Under the pieces are notes generated by a model, which saw only the letters and a program-made list of their open reading frames with translations, was not told where the DNA came from and ran no database searches. This document shows positions 17,506-24,865 of a DNA stretch of 64,000 nt, in pieces (the stretch's first letter is position 1; each line of letters begins with the position of its first letter). Source of the stretch: Virgibacillus necropolis (GTDB lineage Bacteria > Bacillota > Bacilli > Bacillales > Amphibacillaceae); assembly GCF_002224365.1 (NCBI RefSeq), contig NZ_CP022437.1, forward strand, positions 1,736,001 to 1,800,000, given 5' to 3'. A program made the position numbers and the translations under genes.

Positions 17506-17612
17506 ACATTAAGAGTGCTCTTAATTAGTAAATGTACCTAAAGAAAAATAGGGCATTTGATACGTGAATTTTTAGCAAGTACGTTTAAAGAGAGCCGTGG
17601 TTCTCTTTTTTG
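17506..17612 (+). ncRNA. candidate small RNA or attenuated leader
   Basis: Between the promoter at 17472-17500 and an intrinsic terminator at 17587-17612 lies a transcript of about 105 bases with no credible ORF. It would start with an 8-base-arm hairpin and end with AAGAGAGCC-GTGG-TTCTCTT plus a T-run. It may be a free small RNA or a leader that controls read-through into the LytTR gene at 17778. Purely inferred from sequence signals. Confidence 0.4.
17587..17612 (+). terminator. intrinsic terminator of the leader or small RNA
   Basis: AAGAGAGCC/GGTTCTCTT stem with a short GTGG-centred loop and six T residues. Confidence 0.75.
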
Positions 17613-17777
17613 TATGTAACGATTTGGATCAAAGTTATAGAAAACCAGAAAAAATTTAGAATAATGTGTTATATTTATGAGTGGTTATATAAAAGTGTTC
17701 TTCCTGGATATTATTTTTTAAAATAGTTCAAACAATTTTACTGTAAATTCATATCAAGATTGGATAGGAGTTTTTTT

Positions 17778-18725
17778 ATGGCCTTTAAGATAGAAAATGA
17801 ACTGGTAAAAGACGGGGTACTCCCTGCGTTTTCAATTACCATAAACAATTCACATACCACCGCTATATATAGTGATACAGATATGCAGGATGGACTGGTA
17901 AAAGTACTGCAAAAAAATGGTGAGATTACAGTTTTTGGTCAACAGGAAGGGTTGTACGAACGGTTGACAGTGGAAGACAACATTGCCTTTTTCCATAAAT
18001 GGTTTGGCTGTCAACCACCTTTATCTGAAATTCTTGTGATGTTTAACCTACATAATTGTGCAAAGATGATTCTACGGAAATGCTCAACATCCGAAATTGC
18101 TCGGGTTTATTATGCAAAGCATTATATGATGGATGTCACTTCAAAGGTATTCATAGAGCCGGTACACGGTGTTGATGTTCTTACGATTGACACATTCATT
18201 ACGATGCTTAAAAGATTTACAGATAATCAAACTCCTGTGCTAGTTTTAGTAACAAATATGGAGCATGCACTATTACTCGGTGATGTTACATATAAATTGC
18301 AGGACAAAGGGTTGCACGAGATTGAAATCGAACCTGAGGATGAAGTTACCTCAAAGGTTAACACAACCACGGTACCCTCGGTAGTAAATTTATTCAAAAT
18401 TCCTGCGAAGGTTGATGATAAAGTAATTTTGTTTGACCCTCCAGAGATTGATTATATTGAAAGTCAAGATGGGAAATCAAATATAGTCATTAATAATGAA
18501 TCATTTACAATGGATTCTACGTTGGCTGAAATTGAGAAGAAATTAGAGGTGTACGGTTTTTTTCGTTGCCATCGATCTTACATTGTGAATTTGCAAAAAG
18601 TACGTGAAATTATAACTTGGTCTAAGAATACATACTCCCTTAGACTTGAAAATAAAAACCAATCAACGATTCCGTTATCACGGTCGAAAATACAGGAAAT
18701 CCAAGAAATATTTAACTTAAAATAG
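17778..18725 (+). CDS. LytTR DNA-binding regulator with a degenerate ABC-ATPase N-domain
   Basis: 315 residues from ATG 17778 (AGGAG seven bases upstream; an in-frame TTG at 17760 lacks a site). The C-terminal 95 residues are a LytTR domain (IDYIESQDGKSNIVI, FFRCHRSYIVNLQKV, IPLSRSKIQEI). The first 200 resemble an ABC ATPase that has lost its catalytic parts: no Walker A loop, but a GLYERLTVEDNIAFFHKWF stretch nearly matching LYERLTVYDNLKLF of the next gene, and KVFIEPVHGVD where Walker B and D-loop should be. Such LytTR-ABC fusions are known in Firmicutes. It probably senses or docks with the adjacent exporter and controls its operon. Confidence 0.85.
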   Translation: MAFKIENELVKDGVLPAFSITINNSHTTAIYSDTDMQDGLVKVLQKNGEITVFGQQEGLYERLTVEDNIAFFHKWFGCQPPLSEILVMFNLHNCAKMILRKCSTSEIARVYYAKHYMMDVTSKVFIEPVHGVDVLTIDTFITMLKRFTDNQTPVLVLVTNMEHALLLGDVTYKLQDKGLHEIEIEPEDEVTSKVNTTTVPSVVNLFKIPAKVDDKVILFDPPEIDYIESQDGKSNIVINNESFTMDSTLAEIEKKLEVYGFFRCHRSYIVNLQKVREIITWSKNTYSLRLENKNQSTIPLSRSKIQEIQEIFNLK

Positions 18726-18726
18726 G

Positions 18727-18787
18727 TACATTTTAGCCTCCATTTGTTACATTTCGCCTTGATATAACTGCATTCACGAAAATTATA
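18727..18787 (+). promoter_or_regulatory. direct repeats and promoter of the ABC exporter genes
   Basis: TACATTTTA (18727) and TACATTTCG (18748) are direct repeats exactly 21 bases apart, the spacing of LytTR sites, though each deviates from the usual CGTT core. The second ends two bases before -35 TTGATA (18759-18764); -10 ATTATA (18782-18787) follows after 17 bases. The layout suits activation by the upstream regulator. Confidence 0.5.
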
Positions 18788-18827
18788 TTATACGATGGGT
18801 GCAGATAAACAGAGGGAGGTAATTCAG

Positions 18828-19676
18828 TTGGAAAACGCGATTGAAGTTAATGGATTACGAAAAGTTTTTAACAAAACTACGGCGATTGATGATGTGAATT
18901 TCGCTGTAAAACAGGGAGAGATTTTTGGATTTCTTGGCCCAAGTGGGTCTGGCAAGACAACTACAATTAAAATTTTAACAGGGGAATTGGAAAAAACAGC
19001 CGGTTTGGTAAAGGTATTAGGCTTTAATTCAAACGCGTTTAAAAGTGCTGACTTTAAATCTCAAATTGGTATCTTGTCTGATAACAGTTCACTGTATGAA
19101 CGTCTGACAGTTTACGATAATTTAAAGTTGTTCTGTAAATTGTATAATGCGCCTCTTGAGCAAATTGATGTCATGCTGCGTAAGGTGAATTTGGAGGAAG
19201 AACGGTCAAAAGTGGTATCGAAATTATCAAAAGGGATGAAGCAACGAGTTCTGCTGGCAAAAGCACTTATCCATAAACCAAAGCTAGTATTTTTAGATGA
19301 ACCGACATCAGCTTTAGACCCTGGGAACGCAGCACATATCCACCGTGGATTACAGGCATTAAATGAAGCGGGAACGACAATCTTTTTAACGACACACAAC
19401 ATGGAAGAAGCAACTGTACTATGTGACCGAGTTGCGTTTTTGAACAAAGGCAGACTACAGGAATTAGATAAACCGGATGCTCTTCGTTTCAAACACTCTA
19501 ACCATGTCTTTCATATCGAAACAGTCGATGGGGAAAAGCTTTTAATTGAAAATGAAGCAAAGAATGCGGATAGAATTAGAGAATTAATTGCATACGGACA
19601 TGTGAGAACCATGCATACAGACAATCCTACACTTGGTCAAATCTTTTTAAAAGTGACCGGAAAGGAGCTAGTATAA
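18828..19676 (+). CDS. ABC transporter ATP-binding protein (exporter type)
   Basis: 282-residue ATPase. Walker A is GPSGSGKTT, the signature is LSKGMKQRVLLAKAL, Walker B is LVFLDEPTSALD, and the switch His is in TTHNMEEA; all are intact. Chosen start is TTG at 18828, seven bases after GGGAGG; an upstream ATG at 18795 has no site and lies at the predicted transcription start. The C-terminal 70 residues are the regulatory tail of drug- or peptide-exporter ATPases. It overlaps the permease gene by one base (TAATG). Substrate unknown; drug, bacteriocin or antibiotic export are typical for this class. Confidence 0.92.
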   Translation: MENAIEVNGLRKVFNKTTAIDDVNFAVKQGEIFGFLGPSGSGKTTTIKILTGELEKTAGLVKVLGFNSNAFKSADFKSQIGILSDNSSLYERLTVYDNLKLFCKLYNAPLEQIDVMLRKVNLEEERSKVVSKLSKGMKQRVLLAKALIHKPKLVFLDEPTSALDPGNAAHIHRGLQALNEAGTTIFLTTHNMEEATVLCDRVAFLNKGRLQELDKPDALRFKHSNHVFHIETVDGEKLLIENEAKNADRIRELIAYGHVRTMHTDNPTLGQIFLKVTGKELV

Positions 19677-20371
19677 TGAACGTTCAACGGATAAGCGCAA
19701 TTTTTGAAAAAGATATGAAAGATTTTATGAAGAATATGATGCTTTTAATGATGCCAATTATACCAATAGTACTGGCTGTCCTGTATGGTAGGTTAAACGG
19801 AGATGAACCGATGCCGATTGAGCTGATATATTTGATAGTGGGTGTCACCTTTTCGTCGGTTACAACAAGCTGTATTATGACCATGATGGCAGAAGAAAAT
19901 GAGAAAAAAACGTTACGGGGCTTAATATTGTCACCTGCTTCTTTTATAGACATCCTAGTTGGGAAGAGCTTAGTAACTGGGGTAATGACTCTGGTAACAT
20001 TAATCGTTTCACTTCTCTTTGTTGGTTTAGATCCATTCTTAAATTTACAAGCTATCATTGGTTTGATCCTCTTATTTCTGTTTTTCTTATTACTTGGCAT
20101 TGGTGTTGGGCTTTTTGTTAAATCCGTTGCAGCGACTTTAGCCTATTTAATGCCGATTATGTTTCTATTCGGATTTACACCAATGATCCATTCACTTGGA
20201 CTCGGTGAAGACAGCTTAACAATAAAGATAGCGAACACCTTTCCCATTTCACAATTAATAACCATGCACGATACAGGGTCTTGGCTTCCATTAGGCATCA
20301 TAGCAATCTGGGTGCTTGGTGCAGTGTTATTTGCGTATGTTTGTTTTATAAAGGTCAGAAAGGACGATTGA
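19676..20371 (+). CDS. ABC-2 type exporter permease
   Basis: 231 residues with six predicted membrane segments in the ABC-2 layout: a first helix at about 20-40 (MMLLMMPIIPIVLAVLYG), a cytoplasmic EENEKKTLRGLILSPAS coupling segment, then helices at about 85-110, 113-130, 135-165 and a last one at 205-225. The EEKEKGT-like coupling motif (here EENEKKTLRG) is typical of this permease class. Start codon overlaps the ATPase stop, so the two are made together as a complete exporter. It is followed by repeat B rather than by further genes. Confidence 0.9.
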   Translation: MNVQRISAIFEKDMKDFMKNMMLLMMPIIPIVLAVLYGRLNGDEPMPIELIYLIVGVTFSSVTTSCIMTMMAEENEKKTLRGLILSPASFIDILVGKSLVTGVMTLVTLIVSLLFVGLDPFLNLQAIIGLILLFLFFLLLGIGVGLFVKSVAATLAYLMPIMFLFGFTPMIHSLGLGEDSLTIKIANTFPISQLITMHDTGSWLPLGIIAIWVLGAVLFAYVCFIKVRKDD

Positions 20372-20460
20372 ACCAATGAAACAAATATGATGATTCAAAC
20401 TTAGACTTATCGTTCTGATTTTTTTGTGAGAACGTGGGAAAAAAGATGCTTAAAAAATAA

Positions 20461-20949
20461 AGGCTATTTTCGTAAAGAATGTTGCTTTTGAGAGAATGGA
20501 TATAAATTGTGACGTAACTAAAATTCATGTTCGTTGCACTGTAACCGTTCAGGAAATCCACTACGCTTTCCGCGGGCTCGCGATGAGCCTCCTCGATCGC
20601 AAAGACCACTCTCTGTGGGGTCTCATCGTCTTCGCTTTCCCGCTGGAGTCTCCGTGGATTTCCTTCACTAACATGGTGATTGAGAACAGTAATATATAGC
20701 TCACCCACTATTATGGCAGTTGTTTGGAGCGGAGGACCGTTGACTCCTGCAGGAACAGCACGAGTCTGAAGACCCCCGCAGGAAGTGGTTTTCTTCCGAG
20801 GAGGCTGAAGCCGTGCCTGCGGAAAGCAACGGTCCGCAGTGGAAAACAACCAGCAGTTACATCGTAATGTATTTCCAGAGCGGTATGTTACATCGCATTT
20901 TAAATCAAATATGAATATAAAAAAGCAACCATGCGTACGAAAACAGCCA
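20461..20949. repeat. interspersed repeat family B, long copy
   Basis: About 490 bases between AGGCTATTTTCGTA and TACGAAAACAGCC. Outer parts are AT-rich and similar to the short copy at 8642. The inside (about 20560-20840) is a GC-rich module with CTTTCCGCGGGC, GAGCCTCCTCG and GCCTGCGGAAAGC segments in inverted arrangement. ORFs of 160 codons or less on either strand here are by-products of its composition. Nothing else is seen in the 640-base gap except the terminator at 20951. Confidence 0.85.
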
Positions 20950-20950
20950 A

Positions 20951-20985
20951 TATAAAAGACCGGTCCTATTTAAGGAACCGGTCTA
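20951..20985 (-). terminator. terminator of the Xaa-Pro peptidase gene
   Basis: AGACCGGT pairs with ACCGGTCT (20958-20965, 20978-20985); on the minus strand the stem is followed by CTTTTAT. Confidence 0.8.
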
Positions 20986-21010
20986 AATTTAAATATTTTA
21001 AGACAGTCTG

Positions 21011-22108
21011 CTATTCGATAATCCGTAATTCTTTAGGAGAATTGGTCAAGATTTCTGGCCCTTTTTCTGTCATATAAACCATATCTTCAATTCTGACCCC
21101 ACCGGTATTTGGAACATAAATACCTGGTTCAATGGTGTAACACATGCCTTCTTTAAGTAACAATTCGTTGTTACCATGCATGGATGGATATTCGTGTGTT
21201 TCAAGACCTATTCCATGACCAATTCGGTGGGTGAAGTATTTACCATATCCTGCATCCTCAATATGCTTGCGTGCTGCTAGATCCACTTGACCAACCGCAG
21301 TACCTATTTTCGAGATAGCAATTGCATTTTTTTCAGCTTCTAATACGGTTTCATAAATCTTTTTTTGTTCATCATTAATTGATTTATATGCGACAGTTCG
21401 TGTAATGTCGGAACAGTATCCTTCATATATAACACCTAAATCAAAAAGAATCATGTCGCCTTTTTCAATTTTCTTTGTGCCAGGATTCCCATGTGGTGAA
21501 GCGGTTTTTGCACCTGAAAGAGCCATTGTAGAAAATGACATTCCTTGGATTCCCTTTTTCTTTAATTCGTATTCAATAGTTGCGATGATGTCAATCTCTC
21601 GTACGCCTTCATTTATCGCATTTATACCAGTTTCAATACCGAAATCTGCTAGGTCTGCGGCTTGTTTCAGTATGGTATATTCTTTTTTATTTTTTATTAC
21701 GCGTAGATTTGCTAATGTTTCTTTTGCATCCTTAATGGTAGTATCGGGAAGAATAGAAGATACTGCGTTATATCGATCTAATGTTATGTGATCATACTCA
21801 ATCCCAATTGATTGTGGAAACTTTTCACTTTTTTGAAGGGCTGTTTTAAATAATTCCCATGGATCTTCATGATCATGGTAACCAATTACTTTATACGACC
21901 ATCCTGCGGAAAGAGCATCCTCTTTTTCCATATTCGGCAGGATTAAAATAGGATCTTGGTCGGCAGATATGTATATAGCGATTACCCGCTCATGTGGATC
22001 TGTTAAGTAATCACTCAAATAGTAGACATTTGCTTTTGATGTCACAAGGACACTGTCTAAATTAGATGCTTTCATTTCTGTAAGTAGTGTATCAATTCGA
22101 CTTGTCAT
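21011..22108 (-). CDS. Xaa-Pro dipeptidase / aminopeptidase P family (M24)
   Basis: 365-residue pita-bread metallopeptidase cleaving N-terminal Xaa-Pro bonds. The dinuclear metal ligands can all be found: the two aspartates in FDLGVIYEGYCSDITRTV, the histidine in THRIGHGIGLETHEYP, the glutamate in CYTIEPGIYV and the last glutamate in GGVRIEDMVY. The creatinase-type N-domain fills residues 1-125. GAGGTG sits eight bases before the ATG. It is close to staphylococcal and B. subtilis YkvY/YqhT-like enzymes. It is divergent from the envelope-stress cluster, and the 174-base gap holds the cluster's sigma-W-type promoter. Confidence 0.93.
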   Translation of the reverse strand: MTSRIDTLLTEMKASNLDSVLVTSKANVYYLSDYLTDPHERVIAIYISADQDPILILPNMEKEDALSAGWSYKVIGYHDHEDPWELFKTALQKSEKFPQSIGIEYDHITLDRYNAVSSILPDTTIKDAKETLANLRVIKNKKEYTILKQAADLADFGIETGINAINEGVREIDIIATIEYELKKKGIQGMSFSTMALSGAKTASPHGNPGTKKIEKGDMILFDLGVIYEGYCSDITRTVAYKSINDEQKKIYETVLEAEKNAIAISKIGTAVGQVDLAARKHIEDAGYGKYFTHRIGHGIGLETHEYPSMHGNNELLLKEGMCYTIEPGIYVPNTGGVRIEDMVYMTEKGPEILTNSPKELRIIE

Positions 22109-22209
22109 TTCTTCACCTCATAAACATAGAATACTCCTAGTATAACAAAAAACGTATTGCTATTCATAAGTTGAAATAATGTTACAATTGTAATTGGGAA
22201 ATAAAATTT

Positions 22210-22236
22210 TGAAACCTTTCCTAGTATGTATTCGTA
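22210..22236 (+). promoter_or_regulatory. ECF sigma-W-type promoter of the PspA cluster
   Basis: TGAAAC (22210-22215) continued by CTTT, then CGTA (22233-22236) after 17 bases, matches the B. subtilis sigma-W pattern (TGAAACnnTT ... CGTA). Sigma-W control of pspA is known in B. subtilis. A perfect palindrome TTACAATTGTAA (22182-22193) lies just upstream. Confidence 0.7.
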
Positions 22237-22282
22237 ATACGGAATGTAGGAAGTAATATATAGATGCAAAAGAGGTGAAGCT

Positions 22283-22795
22283 GTGGGTTTATTTTCAAAT
22301 TTATTTAAAAAGAAAGAAACAAATCGACCTGTACCAAAAGAGCGTGATGCATTATCAATTAAAGTTGGTGATATCATTACGTATGATTTACGAGATTTTG
22401 AAGTTGTAGGGAAAATCACCTATCGTGATGGCGGTTATAAGTGGTATGGATATCAATTGTTAGAGGGGCATGATACCATTTGGTTAGCCGCTGAAATGGA
22501 TGATGAGCTTGAGCTTGGCATTTATGAAAAAATTCAACTTCCTGTAAATAAACCTTTTCCAAAAGAGTTGGTTTACGATGGTAAAACATATTTCCTTGAT
22601 GAAGAAGGAAAAGCAGCGGTAACGGGAGAGGGAAGAAGTTCAAATCTACAAGGTTCAGAAACACATTATGCTGATTATAGCGACAGTGAGACTGAGAACT
22701 ATCTTAGCGTTGAGTCATGGGGCACAGAGTTTGAGGTAAGCTATGGCCATCCGATAGAAGCATATGAAATAAAAATATTAGCTGGTTCAAATTAG
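22283..22795 (+). CDS. DUF4178 protein, first gene of the PspA cluster
   Basis: 170-residue soluble protein with the DUF4178 core (VGDIITYDLRDFEVVGKITY, KWYGYQLLEG and a conserved GTEFEVSYGHPI segment at the C-terminus). It starts MGLFSNLFKKKE, a basic amphipathic start like that of many PspA partners. GTG start at 22283 with AGAGGTGAAG upstream. Biochemistry is unknown; the family recurs beside PspA and DUF350 genes. It is read from the sigma-W-type promoter and ends 13 bases before pspA. Confidence 0.85.
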   Translation: MGLFSNLFKKKETNRPVPKERDALSIKVGDIITYDLRDFEVVGKITYRDGGYKWYGYQLLEGHDTIWLAAEMDDELELGIYEKIQLPVNKPFPKELVYDGKTYFLDEEGKAAVTGEGRSSNLQGSETHYADYSDSETENYLSVESWGTEFEVSYGHPIEAYEIKILAGSN

Positions 22796-22808
22796 AGGAG
22801 GAAATTAA

Positions 22809-23483
22809 ATGTTCAAATTTTTTAAACGAGTTTCAACAGTAGTAAGTTCTGAGTTAAATACATTGTTAGATAAAGCGGAAGATCCGGTAAAAATGTTAGA
22901 TCAGTTTATGCGTGATATGGCAGAGGATATTCGCGAAGTAGAAGGTGCAGTAGCTAAACAGATAGCGAACGAGAAAATGCTTAAGCGTAAGGCAGATGAC
23001 GCACAAGCTATGGTAGACAAAAGACAGCAACAAGCAGAGAAAGCACTTAATGCAAATGATGAAGACTTAGCTCGCCGTGCATTACAGGATAAAGGCGAAC
23101 ATGACAAGCAAGCTACATTGCTAAAAGAATCTTGGGAGCGCGCTAAAAAAGATTCCGATATGCTACGTGGTAAACTGGATGAAATGAAAAAAGAATATCA
23201 AGAAATGAAATTGAAGCAAGATTCGTTAAAAGCACGTGCAGAGTCCGCTAAAACACGTACAAAAATGAATCGTACCATGTCTTCTGTTGGAAACGATGAT
23301 TCAAAAGCTGGTTTTGAACGCATGGAAGAGAAAGTTATGCGTTTTGAAGCAGAAGCAGAAACTAGTGAAGATCTTTCACAAGAGAGTCGTTCATTAGATG
23401 ATGAGTTCGAGGACTTAGAAGACAATAGTGTTGACGATGAACTTGCTGCCTTGAAAAAGAAAATGAACAAAGATAAAGCGTAA
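22809..23483 (+). CDS. pspA: PspA/IM30 phage-shock protein
   Basis: 224-residue membrane-repair protein that polymerises into ESCRT-III-like rods on damaged membrane. An amphipathic N-terminal helix (MFKFFKRVSTVVSSELNTLL) is followed by DPVKMLDQFMRDMAEDI, the conserved family segment, and then coiled coil to an acidic tail. Strong GAGGAGG site. It is the central element of a five-gene group, apparently transcribed with the DUF4178 gene under envelope-stress control. A hairpin 20 bases after its stop may lower expression of the downstream genes. Confidence 0.95.
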   Translation: MFKFFKRVSTVVSSELNTLLDKAEDPVKMLDQFMRDMAEDIREVEGAVAKQIANEKMLKRKADDAQAMVDKRQQQAEKALNANDEDLARRALQDKGEHDKQATLLKESWERAKKDSDMLRGKLDEMKKEYQEMKLKQDSLKARAESAKTRTKMNRTMSSVGNDDSKAGFERMEEKVMRFEAEAETSEDLSQESRSLDDEFEDLEDNSVDDELAALKKKMNKDKA

Positions 23484-23495
23484 TGTAAAGGTAAA

Positions 23496-23537
23496 GGGGG
23501 TAATCTCTTTAGCAAAAGAGACTATCCCTGATTTTTC
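23496..23537 (+). terminator. hairpin after pspA, possible partial terminator
   Basis: TCTCTTT-AGC-AAAAGAGA with flanking GGGGGTA/TATCCC pairing, followed by a short T-run. It would attenuate rather than block transcription into the lipoprotein gene. Confidence 0.45.
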
Positions 23538-23558
23538 AAGAGCAAAGAAAGTATAAAG

Positions 23559-23690
23559 GCGATTATCTGTCTAGCTCCAGCGCCTAGACACTCGAGACAT
23601 AAGCAGTTCGCTTCCGTGTAGCAAAAGCAACCACACTGCACCGCTCTGCTTATGTTTGTCGTGTCTTTCAAGGCGCTTGCGCTTTTCTTA
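23559..23690 (+). repeat. interspersed repeat family C, copy 1
   Basis: GCGATTATCTGTCTAGCTCC at the left and GGCGCTTGCGCTTTTCTTA at the right; interior pairs AGCGCC with GGCGCT and AAGCAGTTCGC-like with TCTGCTT sequences. About 130 bases, non-coding. It interrupts the PspA cluster between pspA and the lipoprotein gene. Confidence 0.8.
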
Positions 23691-23726
23691 TGTTAAAAAG
23701 AATGGTAACGAGAGGGGGAATAATAG

Positions 23727-24377
23727 GTGAAAAAATGGAGTGTACTTATTGGTTTCGTATTCATCATGATTATAGCTACAGGATGCTCGTCCCCATTTTC
23801 AAACGACAAAGGCATACAAGAAGAAGTTGAAATTACCGCAAATGATATTCCAGAAGAACCTAGTAAAGATGAAATTATAAATAAGATTAAAAATAATTCT
23901 AGTAATGACATTGATGATATTATTGAAGCGAATTTTCCATTAATGGATGTTGTTCAAGCTGACTCTAATAGCGCTGAAATATATGCAACCAAGCGTTTTG
24001 AGTTAAGTGAATTGGCTTCCGTTTTAACGGAAACAATTGAACCAGATGAAAAAAGTGAAGTGAAAGACAATCAACAGATTTTTATTTATCCAGATGAATT
24101 TGTCACACTAAAAGTTAGCGAAGACGACAACGATGCTTTAATAATAGAAGTTGCTGAAGATGAATTTGTACGCCGAAATTACTCACCAAGTTTTTTAGGT
24201 ACATACTTTGCATTTAGACTCTTAGACAATGTTTTTGGTGTAAATGATTGGAATAGACGTAGATCACAGGAATGTAGGTCAGGAAATTGTTATGGCGGAT
24301 ATACTGGTGGAGGCTATGGAACACCTAACCGCGGGGACACATCTTTCAGAGGTGGCGGACCTGGTTCAGGAAAATAA
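23727..24377 (+). CDS. DUF4247 lipoprotein of the PspA cluster
   Basis: 216 residues. An N-terminal signal peptide with a lipobox ending at Cys20 (IIATGC) predicts a membrane-anchored lipoprotein on the outer face. The DUF4247 core follows (IEANFPLMDVVQADSNSAEIYATKRF), then a Gly-rich, arginine-bearing tail with two cysteines (QECRSGNCYGG) that may form a disulfide. GAGAGGGGG lies upstream of the start near 23727. Function unknown; the family recurs beside DUF350 and spermidine-synthase-like genes. It would be the extracellular component of the cluster. Confidence 0.82.
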   Translation: MKKWSVLIGFVFIMIIATGCSSPFSNDKGIQEEVEITANDIPEEPSKDEIINKIKNNSSNDIDDIIEANFPLMDVVQADSNSAEIYATKRFELSELASVLTETIEPDEKSEVKDNQQIFIYPDEFVTLKVSEDDNDALIIEVAEDEFVRRNYSPSFLGTYFAFRLLDNVFGVNDWNRRRSQECRSGNCYGGYTGGGYGTPNRGDTSFRGGGPGSGK

Positions 24378-24392
24378 AAGGAGAGTGAAATA

Positions 24393-24788
24393 ATGGGACC
24401 ATATATTGCGACACTTGTTTATTTTGTAATTTCAGTTGTAATTGTATTAATCGGGTTATTTATTTTTGAAGTGATGACCAAGAAATATAAGGATTTAGAA
24501 GCGGTTCAACAAGGAAATATAGCGGTTTCCATGTCAATCGCTGGTAAAATTATTGGTATATGCATTATCTTATCATTTGCCATTTATCACAGCAATGCAA
24601 TTTATGAAACAATAATTTGGGGGATATATGGTGTAGTTTTACAGATGATTGCTTATCTGATATTTGATTTTCTAAATGGTAGGTTATCTGTCGAGGAACA
24701 ACTTGCTAAGAACAATATTGCAGTAGGAATCTTATCAATGAGTGTATCAATCGGGTTAGGATTTGTTATCGGTGCATCAATATCATAA
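24393..24788 (+). CDS. DUF350 (YjfL-type) membrane protein
   Basis: 131-residue integral membrane protein with four predicted helices in two similar halves: residues 8-30 and 50-70 (first DUF350 unit), 75-95 and 108-130 (second). The polar ends KKYKDLEAVQQGNIAVSMS and LAKNNIAVGILSMSVSIG are the repeated AVsi-type motif of the family. It follows the lipoprotein gene by 15 bases. In E. coli the relative YjfL lies in an operon with a PspA-like protein and an ATP-grasp amidoligase, which supports a role in a membrane-associated modification system. Confidence 0.88.
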   Translation: MGPYIATLVYFVISVVIVLIGLFIFEVMTKKYKDLEAVQQGNIAVSMSIAGKIIGICIILSFAIYHSNAIYETIIWGIYGVVLQMIAYLIFDFLNGRLSVEEQLAKNNIAVGILSMSVSIGLGFVIGASIS

Positions 24789-24800
24789 GTAAGGAAACAA

Positions 24801-24840
24801 AAAGCGGGCTTTTGTCCGCTTTCTTCTGTTTTTTGTTTAT
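24801..24840 (+). terminator. hairpin between the DUF350 and spermidine-synthase-like genes
   Basis: AAAGCGGG/TCCGCTTT stem with a CTTTTG loop, then a T-rich stretch. Probably attenuates before the last gene of the cluster. Confidence 0.65.
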
Positions 24841-24865
24841 ATAGTAGGGCATGGAGTGGTTGAAA

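Noticed and set aside
20355-20849. Minus-strand ORF of 164 codons
   Set aside because: Lies entirely in repeat B and results from its GC-rich inverted units; no ribosome-binding site or family resemblance.
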